From Chrysophaeum taylorii (taxonomy: Eukaryota > Sar > Pelagophyceae > Pelagomonadales > Pelagomonadaceae): 64,000 nt of DNA. The position numbers and the translations under genes are program-made. Shown in pieces: positions 43,206-55,200 of the stretch. Below the pieces are notes generated by a model that was given only the letters and a program-made list of their open reading frames with translations, searched no databases and was not told where the DNA came from. The stretch covers positions 1 through 64,000 of the forward strand of contig JAQMWT010000668.1 of the NCBI GenBank assembly GCA_029834535.1, read 5' to 3'. How positions within the stretch are numbered: the stretch's first letter is position 1; each line of letters starts with the position of its first letter.

Positions 43206-43741
43206 TTGACCGAAACGTCGTTAAACTACTCACACTCCACGTCAGACCCTACTCTGGAGATATCTTCGCCATCGTCACATCCTACGCCTTCTGCTTCGCT
43301 TGCTGATTTCGACGCCTTGCGTCAACAAGTCGAACAGCTCCAGGAAACTCTTCGAGTCCATGTTCGCAAGGTCAACGCTCTCAGTGCTGAGAATCTGTCC
43401 CTGCGTACAGATCTACAGGCTGCTATTGCTTCAATCACTTCCCTGGAGAACCGGCTCTTTCCTCCTACAGCCAACGCTCATGTGTTACTTATAACAATGT
43501 ACAAGATCACGGAGCTGTTGTCTCGCTTAACACCAACCGCACATGAACAACATGTCTCCAATCACCCTTCCCCGGACGATCACCTTCTTCATCTGCGTGA
43601 CAAGTTACTGTCATGTATTCAGGGTATTTCTCTCTCATTCGAATCGGAAGACTCTTCTATCTTAACGGGCCCGTTCGCCGAGTCCAATTTCCTGGAAAAC
43701 CAACTGGACACCTTACAACTTGACTCACTTGTTCCATCCAC
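43206..43741 (+). pseudogene. B-1 3' ORF region, C-terminal coiled-coil part
   Basis: Begins with TETSLNYSH, then a Ser/Pro stretch and a heptad-patterned coiled coil (ADFDALRQQVEQLQETLRVH and following Leu-rich heptads), corresponding to the coiled-coil half of the A-2 3' ORF. It ends around 43741, where B-1 homology to B-2 stops and B-3 resumes. Confidence 0.65.
43208..43228 (+). repeat. SLNY-type junction motif, within the B-1 3' ORF region
   Basis: GACCGAAACGTCGTTAAACT plus A, read T-E-T-S-L-N-Y, between the CxxC and coiled-coil parts. Confidence 0.85.
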
Positions 43742-45003
43742 ACAAGTTGATCCACAGGGATGACTATACCATTGATGTAGTCGACCGCTTCCCTACTTAC
43801 CTTTGTGGCGACTACCAATCTCGGGGACGATGGATCTGCATTGCACGCAGGTACAAACCTGGACCCATAAATATATTGTCCTGGCCGAACCAGCACCCGA
43901 AGCGCTTCTTGGACATCGCTGATGACATCCATTCTGTCCCCAAAACACTCTGGCTGCCTAAGCCGTTAGCTCAAAAATTGGATTCGAACTCACCCGGATC
44001 CACCGCTTGTTCCTTCACCCAAAACATTTCCTTTATATTCTCGCACAGGTTCTGTTCGACTAAGCTTCTATGAGCTTGAGACTCTGAACCTCCTGTTTCT
44101 CAGGCTTCATTCACAGCAAACCCTTGAACAAAATACCCACAAATCGCACTCTGAATGCACGTATCACCATCTAGGTTTTAGATGATCCTCTAACCAACCA
44201 CTACCTGGATCATCAAATCCCATCCGCCTCAAGGCATTCGTCACTCTATACACTTTGTTCGCCAGAATCTCGCCGAACAACCCTGCACCTGTGTCCTACT
44301 ATGTTGCGATTTTCGAAAGTAACCAGCCCGCACCTAAATTATTTCTTACAACTTCCTCATCTACCTTCAACATCCACATCCTTTCGGGTGGACATCACTC
44401 TGAAGGCAACCTACTCGTCGAAAATAAGACCAGTAAATACCGTGCCTCCATTGACGCATTTGGATCTACCTACACCCTAACTGCCAGAGATAATCCCGCT
44501 GATAAGACGCTTCACCTCGATTCGTGTCAAGGCTATCTGTGGCTCGTGCAAGCCTGTCCAGCTGCCAACACAGTCCACGGTACGCTTCCTGCCATCCGCA
44601 ATCTGCTCCATCAGTGCGCCCTTGTCATGCCCAACTGTGTTGTTTATAACCAACCCTCCCAATGGCAAACTTCGCTACCCTACTCGATCCGAGCTTATCA
44701 AAGCCAACAATCATACCCGCACCCAGACATCCTTCTTACTCTCACTGAAGACAGACTTATGCTGCCAGCTACTCCGCAATGCCCTACGTGCGGGCACTTA
44801 TCACACCCTTTACACACACATCTGTCGCGTAGTTGTCGATATGAAGTCACTTATGTTGGACCCTCCTTCCAACACGATATTGCCACTTTGAAGAAGACCT
44901 ATGCGTCTACCTTCCTAACTCGTGAACTGTCTCTTTCCAGTCACGGTTCATACACTATCTCTCGGGCAGATGCATTCATGACATACATCTCCAACCGCAG
45001 CTA

Positions 45004-45024
45004 GACCGAAAAGTCGTTAAACTA
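45004..45024 (+). repeat. SLNY-type junction motif, B-3 methyltransferase/integrase
   Basis: GACCGAAAAGTCGTTAAACT plus A, at the same junction as 37851 in B-1 and 51761 in B-2. Confidence 0.85.
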
Positions 45025-46738
45025 CCGCTCTTCAGGAACTCCACCTGAAGAAGCACTCTCCACAAGCACAACTGCTGCGGATGGTGACTCCAACGACGAC
45101 ACTGACGCTCCCTTCTTAGATGTACCCACGGAGCTCGAATTCCACTTTCGTAGGAAGCGACATATCCCTGTCAATGCAAATCCCCGTAAATCGCTTGCCA
45201 ATGGTACAGTTGAATAGCAGAACGCCAAACAATGAGCTAACCGCTTCCACAATGTACACCACTGCCCTGACGTCATTGCTCGCCCTGGTTTCTCAGCATC
45301 CGACTTTCCCTACAGAGATATGTGCATAGACTGCATTTGCCACAACAACAAACGCCACCGTCACGACCAAGAGAACGAGACCAAGCCCAACTTTGAACAG
45401 ACCCACCGGCCAGGTGAAGTCTGGGCTTGCGATGGTGGCTACGTCACCGTTCCTTCTGAATGGGGCGGCTTCACCCACATTATTGTCTTCAAAGAACTGC
45501 TACCAAAGTTCCTACTAGCCTATTTTATGCGCACTACCAACGCGACCGAATTCACGCAAGCTAGATTACTTACATGCCTTTTGCAAGACACAGCTCAATG
45601 TGCATCTACGCACAGTATACTCCGACGCGTTCCGGCCGTACTTCAACGAATATATCATTACTCCCTATCTGGTAGATAAAGGTTATATTGTTTCTGCCTC
45701 CTCGACTCGCCTCCGTAACTTTCTCAATGCTCATTACCGTGGTGCCAAGATCGTGGAACCCGCAATCCACTTTCCGTGGGGTGTAGTCCACACCATTCAA
45801 TCATACAACATTCTCCCAAATGCCTCGCTCGAACGCATTCACCATGCCATCATCAGTCCGCAACAGTTTTAATATAACCAGCTAACATGACCTCAACATG
45901 ATCTGCTCAAAATCTTTGGCAGTGAGTGCTTCCTCCTACTCGAGTCTCACGAGCACCACAAATACGAACCGTCTCGCCGACGGTATCTATACCTGTGCTG
46001 CGCTAACTCCCAAAACCCGCTTGTCTCACCCCATGTTGACCATCAAGCTGATGTTGTCCTTAATCCCGAAAATGGCCAGCTCCGTGTTTCCTCCAAGCTG
46101 ACCTTCACCTATATGATCCAACGCTCCACCCTGGATCCTGAACATGCTCTTCCACCTGATGCTCCGCCTGTGTCCTTCGACAATAGCCCTCATCGAGATG
46201 AAGACCCCGATGATGCGTTGCAGGGGGGGATTCATACTCAGAGGGGGCACCCACCTGCCCCTGCTCCCTCTGCTTCTCCCGCTCCGTCGCAGACTCCGCC
46301 TCCACTCTCTACTTCTCCCATAGCAGCTTGACCTCCTACTGACGACAATACTCCTGCTGACGCTCCTATTACGCCACCGCTCTAAAGACAGCCTTATACT
46401 TGTCCCAGGTCCCAAGCGCCCCAACCAACGTAAGGCCTCCTCCATCACCTCTGTCACTGCTCGGCTCCAAGCTTCCACTGATGGTGCTTACAAAGCCGCT
46501 GGTGGCAAACTCGCTGACTTCCGCTGCTTTCTCGATTTCAAATCACCCACCCTCTCCACCCTCGACACCTCTGATGGCATCCACGGGACGGCTCTCTGCC
46601 CAGAGGGGGAACAGGCCATGCTGGTTCAACACATCCTTCCATTGCGCAACGATCTTCTATCTCGATACGCTCTACTGGATGTTGTTTTCTCGCAAACCAA
46701 ATGCGCATCCAGCATCCCAGTGGCCACACACCTCAACA

Positions 46739-46743
46739 CTGAT
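46739..46743. other. B-2 target-site duplication, left
   Basis: CTGAT here and CCGAT at 57805-57809 flank B-2 (one mismatch). Confidence 0.7.
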
Positions 46744-47060
46744 TGCAGAGAAATCTGCTGCCTCTTACCCTTGTCCGTCCGTTGAGAACATGATCTCTTC
46801 CTTACCCTTCTTCGTCCTTTCTACACAATCAAATAGTCCTCTGATTTGTGCCTACGCTCATCATCATGGTCTAGCGCGTCCCGAGGTATGTAGCACTATA
46901 CACTTAACCTTTCTCGTGTAGTAGTTCTAGATGCCGCCTGTCGTGTTCTGGGGATATAGGGAACATACCTTTCATTCCCCGAATTAAATACTTCCAGACG
47001 TTCATGATGAGACGGGATGGTTTCCCAGGTGACTTACCACTGCTTGCTAAATGCTCTGCA
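46744..47060 (+). repeat. B-2 5' LTR (317 bp)
   Basis: Starts TGCAGAG, ends CTCTGCA. It matches the 3' LTR and the B-1 LTR. Confidence 0.95.
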
Positions 47061-47074
47061 GGTTATGGGCCCAG
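47061..47074 (+). other. B-2 primer-binding site (initiator tRNA-Met anticodon arm)
   Basis: GGTTATGGGCCCAG directly abuts the LTR, as in B-1 and A-2. The leader 47075-47581 beyond it holds no gene that I can see. Confidence 0.85.
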
Positions 47075-48530
47075 GCGGGTCCCTGAGAAACCATGTGTCA
47101 ACATGCACGTAACCTATGGTTATTGGGCTGTTACCGCGCCAGCTCAGCCTCGACATGTGACACGCTTGTCAACATATCGCCATCACCATTGGGCTGTATA
47201 TAATATCTTTTTGCACACGTGATCGTGTAACCTTGTGTGCACCTGTTCATAGCATCGTATTGTCATGTTAATGTTGATGTGTGTGTAATTGGCCAGCCTG
47301 TACTCTTGCACACATGTTATGGAATATTTTGGGTACGTCCACTCGTACATTACATGGCAATGCACTTAACAAGCTCTTTCAGAGCACCAAAACTAACCAG
47401 CTGCCTGAGTGACTACGCTTAGCGACACTACTCTGGACTCACAGCTTGCACAGTCGTCATATAGACACATTTTCCATCGAAAAATCGATGAGTGTACATA
47501 GACACGGATAGACAGACCCCCTTAGAATGTCTAGACAGTGTCAACTGCGTGACTGAACCCACAGGTTCCCCGTCAACTGCTATGGCAGAACACGCAGCAC
47601 GAGCCGCACCTAAGGCGATCACAGGTGCGGATATATTGAAGCTCGAAGCTCCTGTAGTTGAGTTCCTTAATGACGGGAACCGCTTTCAGCTTCAGAACCG
47701 CAAGGTATCCTTGCAAATCAAGCATATCAAGCAATTACTACGGTCCAGTCATGCCGATGCTTTCCTCGAGTACGACTCGTATGAAGCATATACTCGGTCA
47801 TGCAAGGACTACGAAATCCTCCGGAATCAAATTCTCGATCGCGTTTTCCTGGAATGGAAGACCGATAGGGCTGCTGATCTCCGTTTAGCTGTTGATGAGT
47901 TACCCCCTGAGTATCAGGAATGGCATTTCACCAACGAAGCTTTCCCCCCACTTACCTGATGCAGAAGTAGCTCAGCTAACTACTGTCTGTTACGACTATG
48001 AAGTCAAGGCATTACGTCCTGAAATCAATGCTCGTTTCTTAGAAGAGGAACGAATCTTAAATCGCGCGCACCCGAAGGCACTAGCTTTCGACACTCGTGT
48101 TCGTGCCCCGGTTACCATGTTTTCGTTAACTGCAGCTGACTGGCACACTTACCAGAACACGTACGCTACATTCTTGCATACTTACTTCGATCTTGAAAGT
48201 GTTGGAAAACCGGCACTTGCGGCCTGGCCCGCCATCAGTGAGATATACAACAAAAGCTATTTACCCAACAAGGCTCGAGCTATTATGCCCATCGCCTTTA
48301 GTCACTACGAGTCTGTTACGACTACTGATGTGTCTTATTTGAAACAGCAATTTAACTCTGTTGTTTATAATCCTAACTGGTATGTCCATGTATTTATCGA
48401 AGCTGTCCTAGCATTTAGGCAAATCTCTTACCAACTTAACCAGGAAGAGACTGACCTTCAATTCGACTTTGGCACTCTTTGCATAAAAATCTATGAAGAG
48501 ATACATCGGCATTATGCCGATTATGCCGAT

Positions 48531-48695
48531 AACTAACTAACTAACTAACTTCAGACCTCTCCCGAGCATGGGAGCCAGGCCGGACCGACAGGAGCCAGCC
48601 CGGAATCACGGGCCTGTAGACGAGGAGCGCCGAAAGGTCGGTCGGCGGAGAGTGACCATCAAGCTTGTCGCCATGCGACGAGGAGACCGCGATGT
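48531..48695 (-). mobile_element. SINE-like repeat copy 3 (5'-truncated)
   Basis: Inserted in B-2 gag and flanked by an unusually long ~27-bp duplication (48495-48521 and 48696-48722; starts GAAGAGATACATCGGCATTA). Its ACTA-type tail is at the left, so it reads on the minus strand. Only the tail-proximal ~165 bp is present. Confidence 0.85.
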
Positions 48696-49495
48696 GAAGA
48701 GATACATCGGCATTATGCCGATAATACCAGCAACAACCGCTACGATCGTGGTTGGGTAGATTGGTGTTATATGTACGAAACCCGATCTTCATCTCGACCT
48801 GTACCAGAAGCTGAACGATTGTGTCACCCTACCAACCCGAGCTACATTTTAGAATACGCTTTAGCCCTTTACAATGTCGTATCAAATGGGTCGAACAAAA
48901 GACGCTTAGAACGCCCTGTTTCTTGGCAACCCTATGTCGAAGGTTTATCATCTCAACCAAAGCCAAAGTTACTCCTTACACATACTTTGGACTCATCGGA
49001 CAAAAGTCTGACTCAAACTGCTAACACACTCGCCTTCATCACTTCGTCCCAACCTGGTACATCTTCCACGTTTAATGCTAGACGCTTGCGTAACTCTAAT
49101 GATGCTCGCCAGCCTTTCTCTCGCAGCGATTTATCGTATTATCGTCCTGGTGATTCTTACCTCACCAAGAAAACTGCCGGACAGTCCCATGACCGTCCAA
49201 TTTACCCCCGCACTTTTGACAGGTCCTCTCGGTCTAACATGAAATTATTAGATCGAACAAACCACACCTTAAACACCCTGCGAGAACAGTGTAGCGAACT
49301 CACGAAGCATGTGACAGATAATGATACCACGGCTCAGCTACAACAGAATATCAACAAGTTATTTGAGACTTTGCTACAATCAGCCGATATCCTGTCAACA
49401 ACATCTACTGAGGACAACAGTAGTTTACTTCGTCTAAACGAACAGCTCATGTTTGCAGAAGACATCATTTATGATGTAGACGTTCATCTATCCTC

Positions 49496-49516
49496 GACCG
49501 AAAAGTCGTTAAACTA
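49496..49516 (+). repeat. SLNY-type junction motif, B-2 gag/protease linker
   Basis: GACCGAAAAGTCGTTAAACT plus A, read T-E-K-S-L-N-Y. Confidence 0.85.
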
Positions 49517-49801
49517 CGTGGAGCCACAACACCATACTGTCGTTACTGCTCCCACCCCAACAACAACTCTTCCTACTACAAACACACAGGGTAATCCTTC
49601 CAAAACTGTGTCTAACCTCTTTACCGCTTCCGCCATCTCGGCTTTACCACCAGCATTATTGTCCTCGCTATCTTCACAGGTCCAATCTGCCCTCAACCTA
49701 CCATCACAAGCCGAAACCAAAAGGGATGCCGATCACACTTCTCTATCGTCATTTGACGAAAAGCACGGCATGGCTGATGAGGCTGACGAGCCATCACCAC
49801 C

Positions 49802-50122
49802 GTGTTCAAAGATCGAGCTGAGCCAAAGCTCAGCGCTGTCACGAGCCGCATAGACAACGATGTACGTATACCCACACATTATGCAGCAGCTAATTTACCC
49901 GCTCTCCCTTGTATCACTTACAACATCGCGCGCGACAAGCGGCTGGAACTTCGCTCCCTTGCATTTCCCCTCAAGCGATACCATGAAAACAGGGATCTAC
50001 TGGCATACTACAATTACCTACTCCAACGAGTTTTACCAGATCGGCCGTGGATTCGCCCTTTGGTTCTCAATCTTCGGAAACAGAACAAATTTGTTCAGCA
50101 AAATACGCAGCCATTAAGTTGA
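49802..50122 (+). pseudogene. B-2 protease, C-terminal part
   Basis: Matches the end of B-1 protease: AEPKLSAVTSRID, LRSLAFPLKRYHENRDLLAY, LNLRKQNKFVQQNT. The methyltransferase frame follows in the same phase. Confidence 0.75.
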
Positions 50123-50179
50123 CTACTCTCACGGCCAGTTTTTCTCTCACAAGAGTCCAATCTCCGCAAACCCTCTGTC

Positions 50180-52160
50180 ATGTTACTTTGTTCTGGTTTG
50201 TCAACTCCGGCGTTCCTGTCTCAAGCCACTAATGACTTAGGCTTAAATATCAATGTAAAAGTTGTTGTTGAGTCTGATGATACGCTTGTTCGTATGTTAC
50301 GCCACCGCTTTCCTACTGTGCTATTATTTGAATCTCTCCCCGCCTTTATTAACCATCTTCACCTAATCTCACCAGAGGAATGGCGCACATTCTATTGTGA
50401 TATAAGTGAGATCACTCCTCCCTGCACAAACAGGAATTTACTCAAACAACAAAAGTCAGAAGACTTACACAGCCTGCTGGACGATTCTCTTTTCGACAGC
50501 ATGCTATCTGTCATCAAGCTACTCCAGCCCTTGGTACTACTGGCTGAGATGACGCCTCCGCATAAGTACTGTCATCAAGACCACATCACAGTGGCCAACC
50601 TTATCTATACTACCCTTGATTACTGTGTCGATGTTGTTGATAGGTTCCCGACCTACCTATGTGGCGACTACCAATCTAGAGAAAGGTGGATATGCATCGC
50701 ACGCAGATATTCTACTGGACCAATTAAACTATCATCGTGGCCCATCCTCCATCCACGCCCCTTCCTAAAGATCGTGGATGATCTACAAGCTATTCCCAAG
50801 CGCCTTTGGCTACCTAACCACATATCCAAAGACTGGATCCGGGTGTTCCCCGATCCTCCATATATATCCGTTCCTAAAACGTTTGCACCTTACTCTCGCA
50901 CAGGTTCTGCTCAGCTTACTATGACTGACCTTGAATCCCTCAATATGTTACTACTTCGCCTTCACTCACAACAGGCTCACGAGCAACGTACTCACTCTGT
51001 TCAATCCGAGTGTACTTACCCCTCATCAACGCCTTTGGGAGCACGTATACGTTCACTGCTTCCGACATCCCCGCGACCGGGACAGGTCCATATATCTGGA
51101 GCCGTTTATGGGTTACTTGTGGATAGTCCAAGCCCTTCCCCAAGTTGGCTCCGCTACCACCTATGGCACCGCCATACAAAACCTCGTGTCCAGATGCGCT
51201 CTCGTGATGCCTGGCTGCCTTACCTACAAGGCCACCGACAACTCTTTCGATTACAAGGATTCTCTTTTTGCTCTGGAAGATCATCACCTATCTCATAGTC
51301 GCTATATAGGGTACCTTCGTGGAAGTGACCGCAAACTCGGCTCTAAAATCCACTCAATGCTTGCTCCATTGCCAACCGTCCGAGGGTATGCCAATATTAT
51401 TTTACTCGACCCTCGCAACGGGAAATTACGCTACCCCACTCGACCGGAGTTGATTCGTGCTAACAACCACACCAAACAACAGGAATCTTTCCTCTTGTCT
51501 CTACGCCATGACCTTTGCTGTGACATGCTCAGCAATGCTCTGCCTGCCGGTACGTACAGCACTCTGTACAAGCACCTTTCGCTCATCGTCGCCGATATTA
51601 AATCCCTTATGTTGGACCCTACCTTCCAACATACTGCTGCCGTGACGAAGAAATCCTATGTATCCAATTTCATGACCGTTGACCAAGCCTCCACCACGTG
51701 CAGCACAGATACCTTGTCTTTGGCACAATCTTTTATGATGTCTATTTCCAGCAACTGCTTGACCGAAATGTCGTTAAACTATATATCGTCGTCCTACGAA
51801 GATACTCTCGCTACTCGTGATAATGAGGATGCACCTCCAAGTGACCCTGCTGTGCACCAGGATGACGACGCACCGCCTTCCACTGCCTTAGACACCGAAC
51901 TCAAGTTCGATGTTCGGCGCAAACGGCACATTCCCGCTCATCCAATTCCTCGTAAGTCCTCGCACACGGATCCACCGAATATCTCAATGCCAAAGAACGT
52001 GCTAATCGCTTTCACCGGTGCATCACTGCCCCGACAACGTCGCTGCCAAGGCCCCCAACGTACTTGCTCGCCCTGGATTCTCTGCTTCTGACATACCATA
52101 TCGCGACTTATGCACCGACTGCATCGCACACAACAAGCGCCACCCGCACAAGCATTTCAA
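50180..52160 (+). pseudogene. B-2 methyltransferase-like domain and integrase zinc finger
   Basis: This copy shows the most complete N-terminal half in family B: MLLCSGLSTPAFLSQATND (motif I), VVESDDTLVRMLRHRF (II), CDISEITPPCTNRN (IV, Pro-Cys), LVLLAEMTPPH (VI), LCGDYQSRERWICIARRY (VIII, QxRxR). The C-terminal half has LAPLPTVRGYANIILLDPRN, RYPTRPELIRANN (IX) and CCDMLSNALPAG (X). The SLNY motif (51761) and integrase zinc-finger residues follow. Motif order, spacing and the long region between VIII and IX fit C5-cytosine methyltransferases. Activity is unproven. Confidence 0.82.
51761..51781 (+). repeat. SLNY-type junction motif, B-2 methyltransferase/integrase
   Basis: GACCGAAATGTCGTTAAACT plus A, read T-E-M-S-L-N-Y. 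Confidence 0.85.
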
Positions 52161-52226
52161 TGCGACCAAGCCTTCTTTTGAGCAAACCACAAAGCCGGTG
52201 AAGTCTGGGCGTGCGACGGCGGCTAT

Positions 52227-55200
52227 GTGACCATCCCATCCGAATGGGGAGGCTTCACACATATCATCGTCTTCAAGGAACTCATTTCGAAATTTCTCTT
52301 GGTGTACTTTACACGCACCACCAACGCCACGGAGTTCACTCAAGCTCTGGATTTTGTGTATGACTTCTGTCGTACACAACTCAATGTGCACATGCGCACC
52401 CTCTACTCCGATGCATTCAAGCCTTACTTTAGCCAGCACATTACCTCCCCGTACCGCGTCGATAAGGGCATTCAACTCATTGCCTTCCCGCCGTACATGC
52501 ACCACTTTAACTTTGAAGTTGAGTCTGCCATCGGTTTCATCGCCTCCGCCTCCTCAACTCGCCTTCGTTCTCTCCTTAATGCTCACTATCGTGGCGCCAA
52601 GATCGTGGAACCCGCTATCATGTTCCCATGGGCGGTGATACACACCGTTCAAAGCTATAACCTTCTCCCGAACGCCACGCTCGAGCGCATTCATCATGCT
52701 ATTCTGAGTCCGCAACAGCTACTCTACAACCAACTCAGCACTCCCCAACACGATATGCTCAAGATTTTTGGCGCTGAATGTTACCTCCTATTGGAGCCCC
52801 ATGAACACCACAAGTGGGAACCGTGCCGCCGCAAATATCTGTATCTCTGTTGCGCCAACGCACAAAACCCGCTCGTCTCCCCACGCGTCGACCATCTCGC
52901 TGACGTCGTCCTCAACCCTGAAAACGGACAGATTCGTGTTTCGTCCAAGCTGCAATTCCTCTACATGTTGCAGCATCCTACTCCTGATCCTGAACAAGCC
53001 GCTGGTGGCAAGCTCGCCGATTTCCGCTGGGATCTTCGTCACCACTTTCTTACGTTCAAGTCTCCCGCCCTCTCCGCCCTTCATCTCCGTGGTGGTATCC
53101 TCTGGTCTGCTATCTGCTCAGAGGGGGAACATGCGCTGTTAGCTCGTCTTCTTCTCCCGTTGCGTACTGACTTACTTGCCCGCTACCCGCACGTCGATGG
53201 TTACTTCGCCCACGCCAAGTGCGCATCCAGCATCCCAGCTGCAACCTTTTTAACTGCTGATGGTTCACCTACGTGCCCTATTCCTCAGCCCCTTTTATCT
53301 GCGTTCACTGAACACGCTGCTGCCTTCGGCACTTCTTCCTTACAATATGCACTTACGTACCTGGCGCCGACCAGCTTTATTGATCACAACTCATCCGAGT
53401 TTGGCGCTACTTCTGCATCTCTGGCTGACTTGGAGGATTACCTTCTGGTCTCTACAGAGTTTATCACCCAGGTCTTACACACCGACCCTACTATCCATAT
53501 TCAACTGGAATCTGCTTCTTCTACTACTCCTACTGACGCTGTTTCCGCTTATCCCGAAGTTGCGCACACTGCCTCGACCGCAACGTCGCTAAACTATAAT
53601 TCACCAGCCATTGTTGGTCCTGACGAATATAAGGTCCAAGAAGCGGACGTTTCCATTGACGAATATAAACTTAAGTGCCTCCACGGTTTGTCGCCTGAAA
53701 ACAGGCACGCCTACCTCAAGGCCATCGCCAAGGAACTCCACGACATTATCCGCTTTGGCTGCTTCAAACTTTCCTTACCCGACGGTGTCTCTCGTCCTAT
53801 TGACAGCAAGATGGTGCTGAAGATCAAAACAGACTCTGCAGGCAAATACGTTAAGCACAAGGCTCGCCTCGTACTACGTGGCTTCCTAGCATCTCTTGGC
53901 GCCGATTTCTTTGGTACCTTCAGCCCCATGGCCACTATGACCGCAATCCGGGTACTACTAGCTATTGCAGCATACAAGCAATTGCCTGTCTACCATGCAG
54001 ACGTCCCGAACGCCTTCGTTCAGTCTGACATCGATGCCAATGTCTATGTTCAGTTACCAGACGGCATCAAGCTTATCGACCCCGATGACGCTAAGTACAA
54101 GGGCCGACGTCTACCGAAACTGCTGAAGTCACTTTATGGACTTAGGCAATCACCATCCCTTTGGAACAAAGAGATAGACGGCTTCTTCCGTAGCCTTGGT
54201 TACAAACGCCTGCATTCGGACTCTTGCCTATATGCTCGAGTATCCGCACATGCTAAGTTCGTCGTATGCAGTCTGTCTGTAGACGACATTGTTATTGTGT
54301 CCAATGACGACCCTCTTCGTACTGAATTACAGGATGCCCTCCACAAACGGTATGCTGTAGAGCAGTTTGAACCTGTCCATACCCTCCTAGGCATGCGTGT
54401 GTGTCGCACATCTGACGGCTCCATTTCTCTGGATGTGCAAGCCAAGCTGGATGAACTCTTCGCTGATCACCCAGTCTTGCAGCAACTGACCCCGCTTAAA
54501 TATCCTATGTCATCGTCCTTCAAGTATAAAGATGGCACTCCCAGCTCTGAAACAGAGTTGTACATCAATTCGCACTTTGCCACCCTCCTTGGCAAGCTGG
54601 TGTTCATGCAAGTTGCCTGCAGACCTGACTTCTCGCAAGCCTTGGGCAGATGTTCGCGTGGTATGCATGCACCCACGTATGTTCACGTCCAAATGCTAGA
54701 GCATTTGCTTCGCTACCTCAAGAAGCCGGAAAACCGCTCACTTCGCCTCTGGTTCCATCCTAAAGGTAATGCCATTGAAGCTCACCTTCGCACTGTCTCC
54801 GCTAATCGAATTGATCTATCCACTGTGGTCGACTACCAACCGCAGGATGTATCTACTGGACAGTTTGATCCCTTAGTTGCCATGGTTGACGCTGACAACG
54901 CCCCTTCCTTAGCACAGGAAGATAGGAAATCTACCACCGGGTTTGTCTTCTATCTTTTCAACTGCCTTATTGGTTGGAAAAGCAAACTTCAACCGATTGT
55001 CTCCTGCTCAACTCACGAAGCTGAGTTGATTGCCCTCAGTATTTGTGCTGATGACGCGGTTTGGCTACGCAAGCTGCTGTTGGAACTTTCCTTTGTCGTC
55101 AACCCCACCTTCTACGTCAACAATGTTAATGGTGAGAACACCGCTGATCCTGTTGATTTCGATGACAATGACAACCCAATTGCGGAAGATATGCGCTTCA

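Larger units (their letters stand above)
19717..43745 (+). mobile_element. Ty1/copia family B, copy B-1 (split by A-2; 3' end missing)
   Basis: It inserted into the methyltransferase region of B-3 with its 5' LTR at 19717-20027. The order is LTR, initiator tRNA-type PBS, leader with a SINE, gag (20945-22026), [A-2 inserted, 22032-34221], rest of gag, protease, methyltransferase, integrase, RT, RNase H, 3' ORF region. It ends near 43745, where B-3 methyltransferase coding resumes without a 3' LTR. It is broken: besides the insertion there are a handful of interruptions, although several modules (gag-protease, methyltransferase-integrase, integrase-RT) are still long open frames. Closest relative is B-2. 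Confidence 0.88.
43746..46743 (+). mobile_element. Copy B-3, piece 2 (methyltransferase to linker)
   Basis: Resumes B-3 downstream of the B-1 insertion with DVVDRFPTYLCGDYQSRGRW (motif VIII region), GGHHSEGNLLVENKTSKYRA, the SLNY motif at 45004, integrase VWACDGGYVTVPSEWGGFTH and YSDAFRPYF, NAHYRGAKIVEPAIHFPWG, and a Pro-rich linker with purine runs (46223-46230, 46241-46248, 46601-46611). B-2 inserted at 46744. It is heavily interrupted and clearly older than B-1 and B-2. Part of the methyltransferase between piece 1 and this piece is missing. Confidence 0.85.
47582..49790 (+). pseudogene. B-2 gag (with a SINE inside)
   Basis: Begins MAEHAARAAPKAITGADILK and follows B-1 gag block by block (KVSLQIKHIKQLL, EYDSYEAYTR, ADWHTYQNTYATF, RRLRNSNDARQPFSRSDLSYY, LREQCSELTKHVTDND, STEKSLNY linker). 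A SINE copy sits at about 48531-48695. It supplies the undisturbed sequence across the A-2 insertion point of B-1. Confidence 0.88.

Noticed and set aside
43974-43992. GATTCGAACTC, resembling the reverse complement of a tRNA B box
   Set aside because: It falls in B-3 methyltransferase coding sequence aligned to WIRVFPDP of the other copies. No acceptor stem or A box surrounds it.
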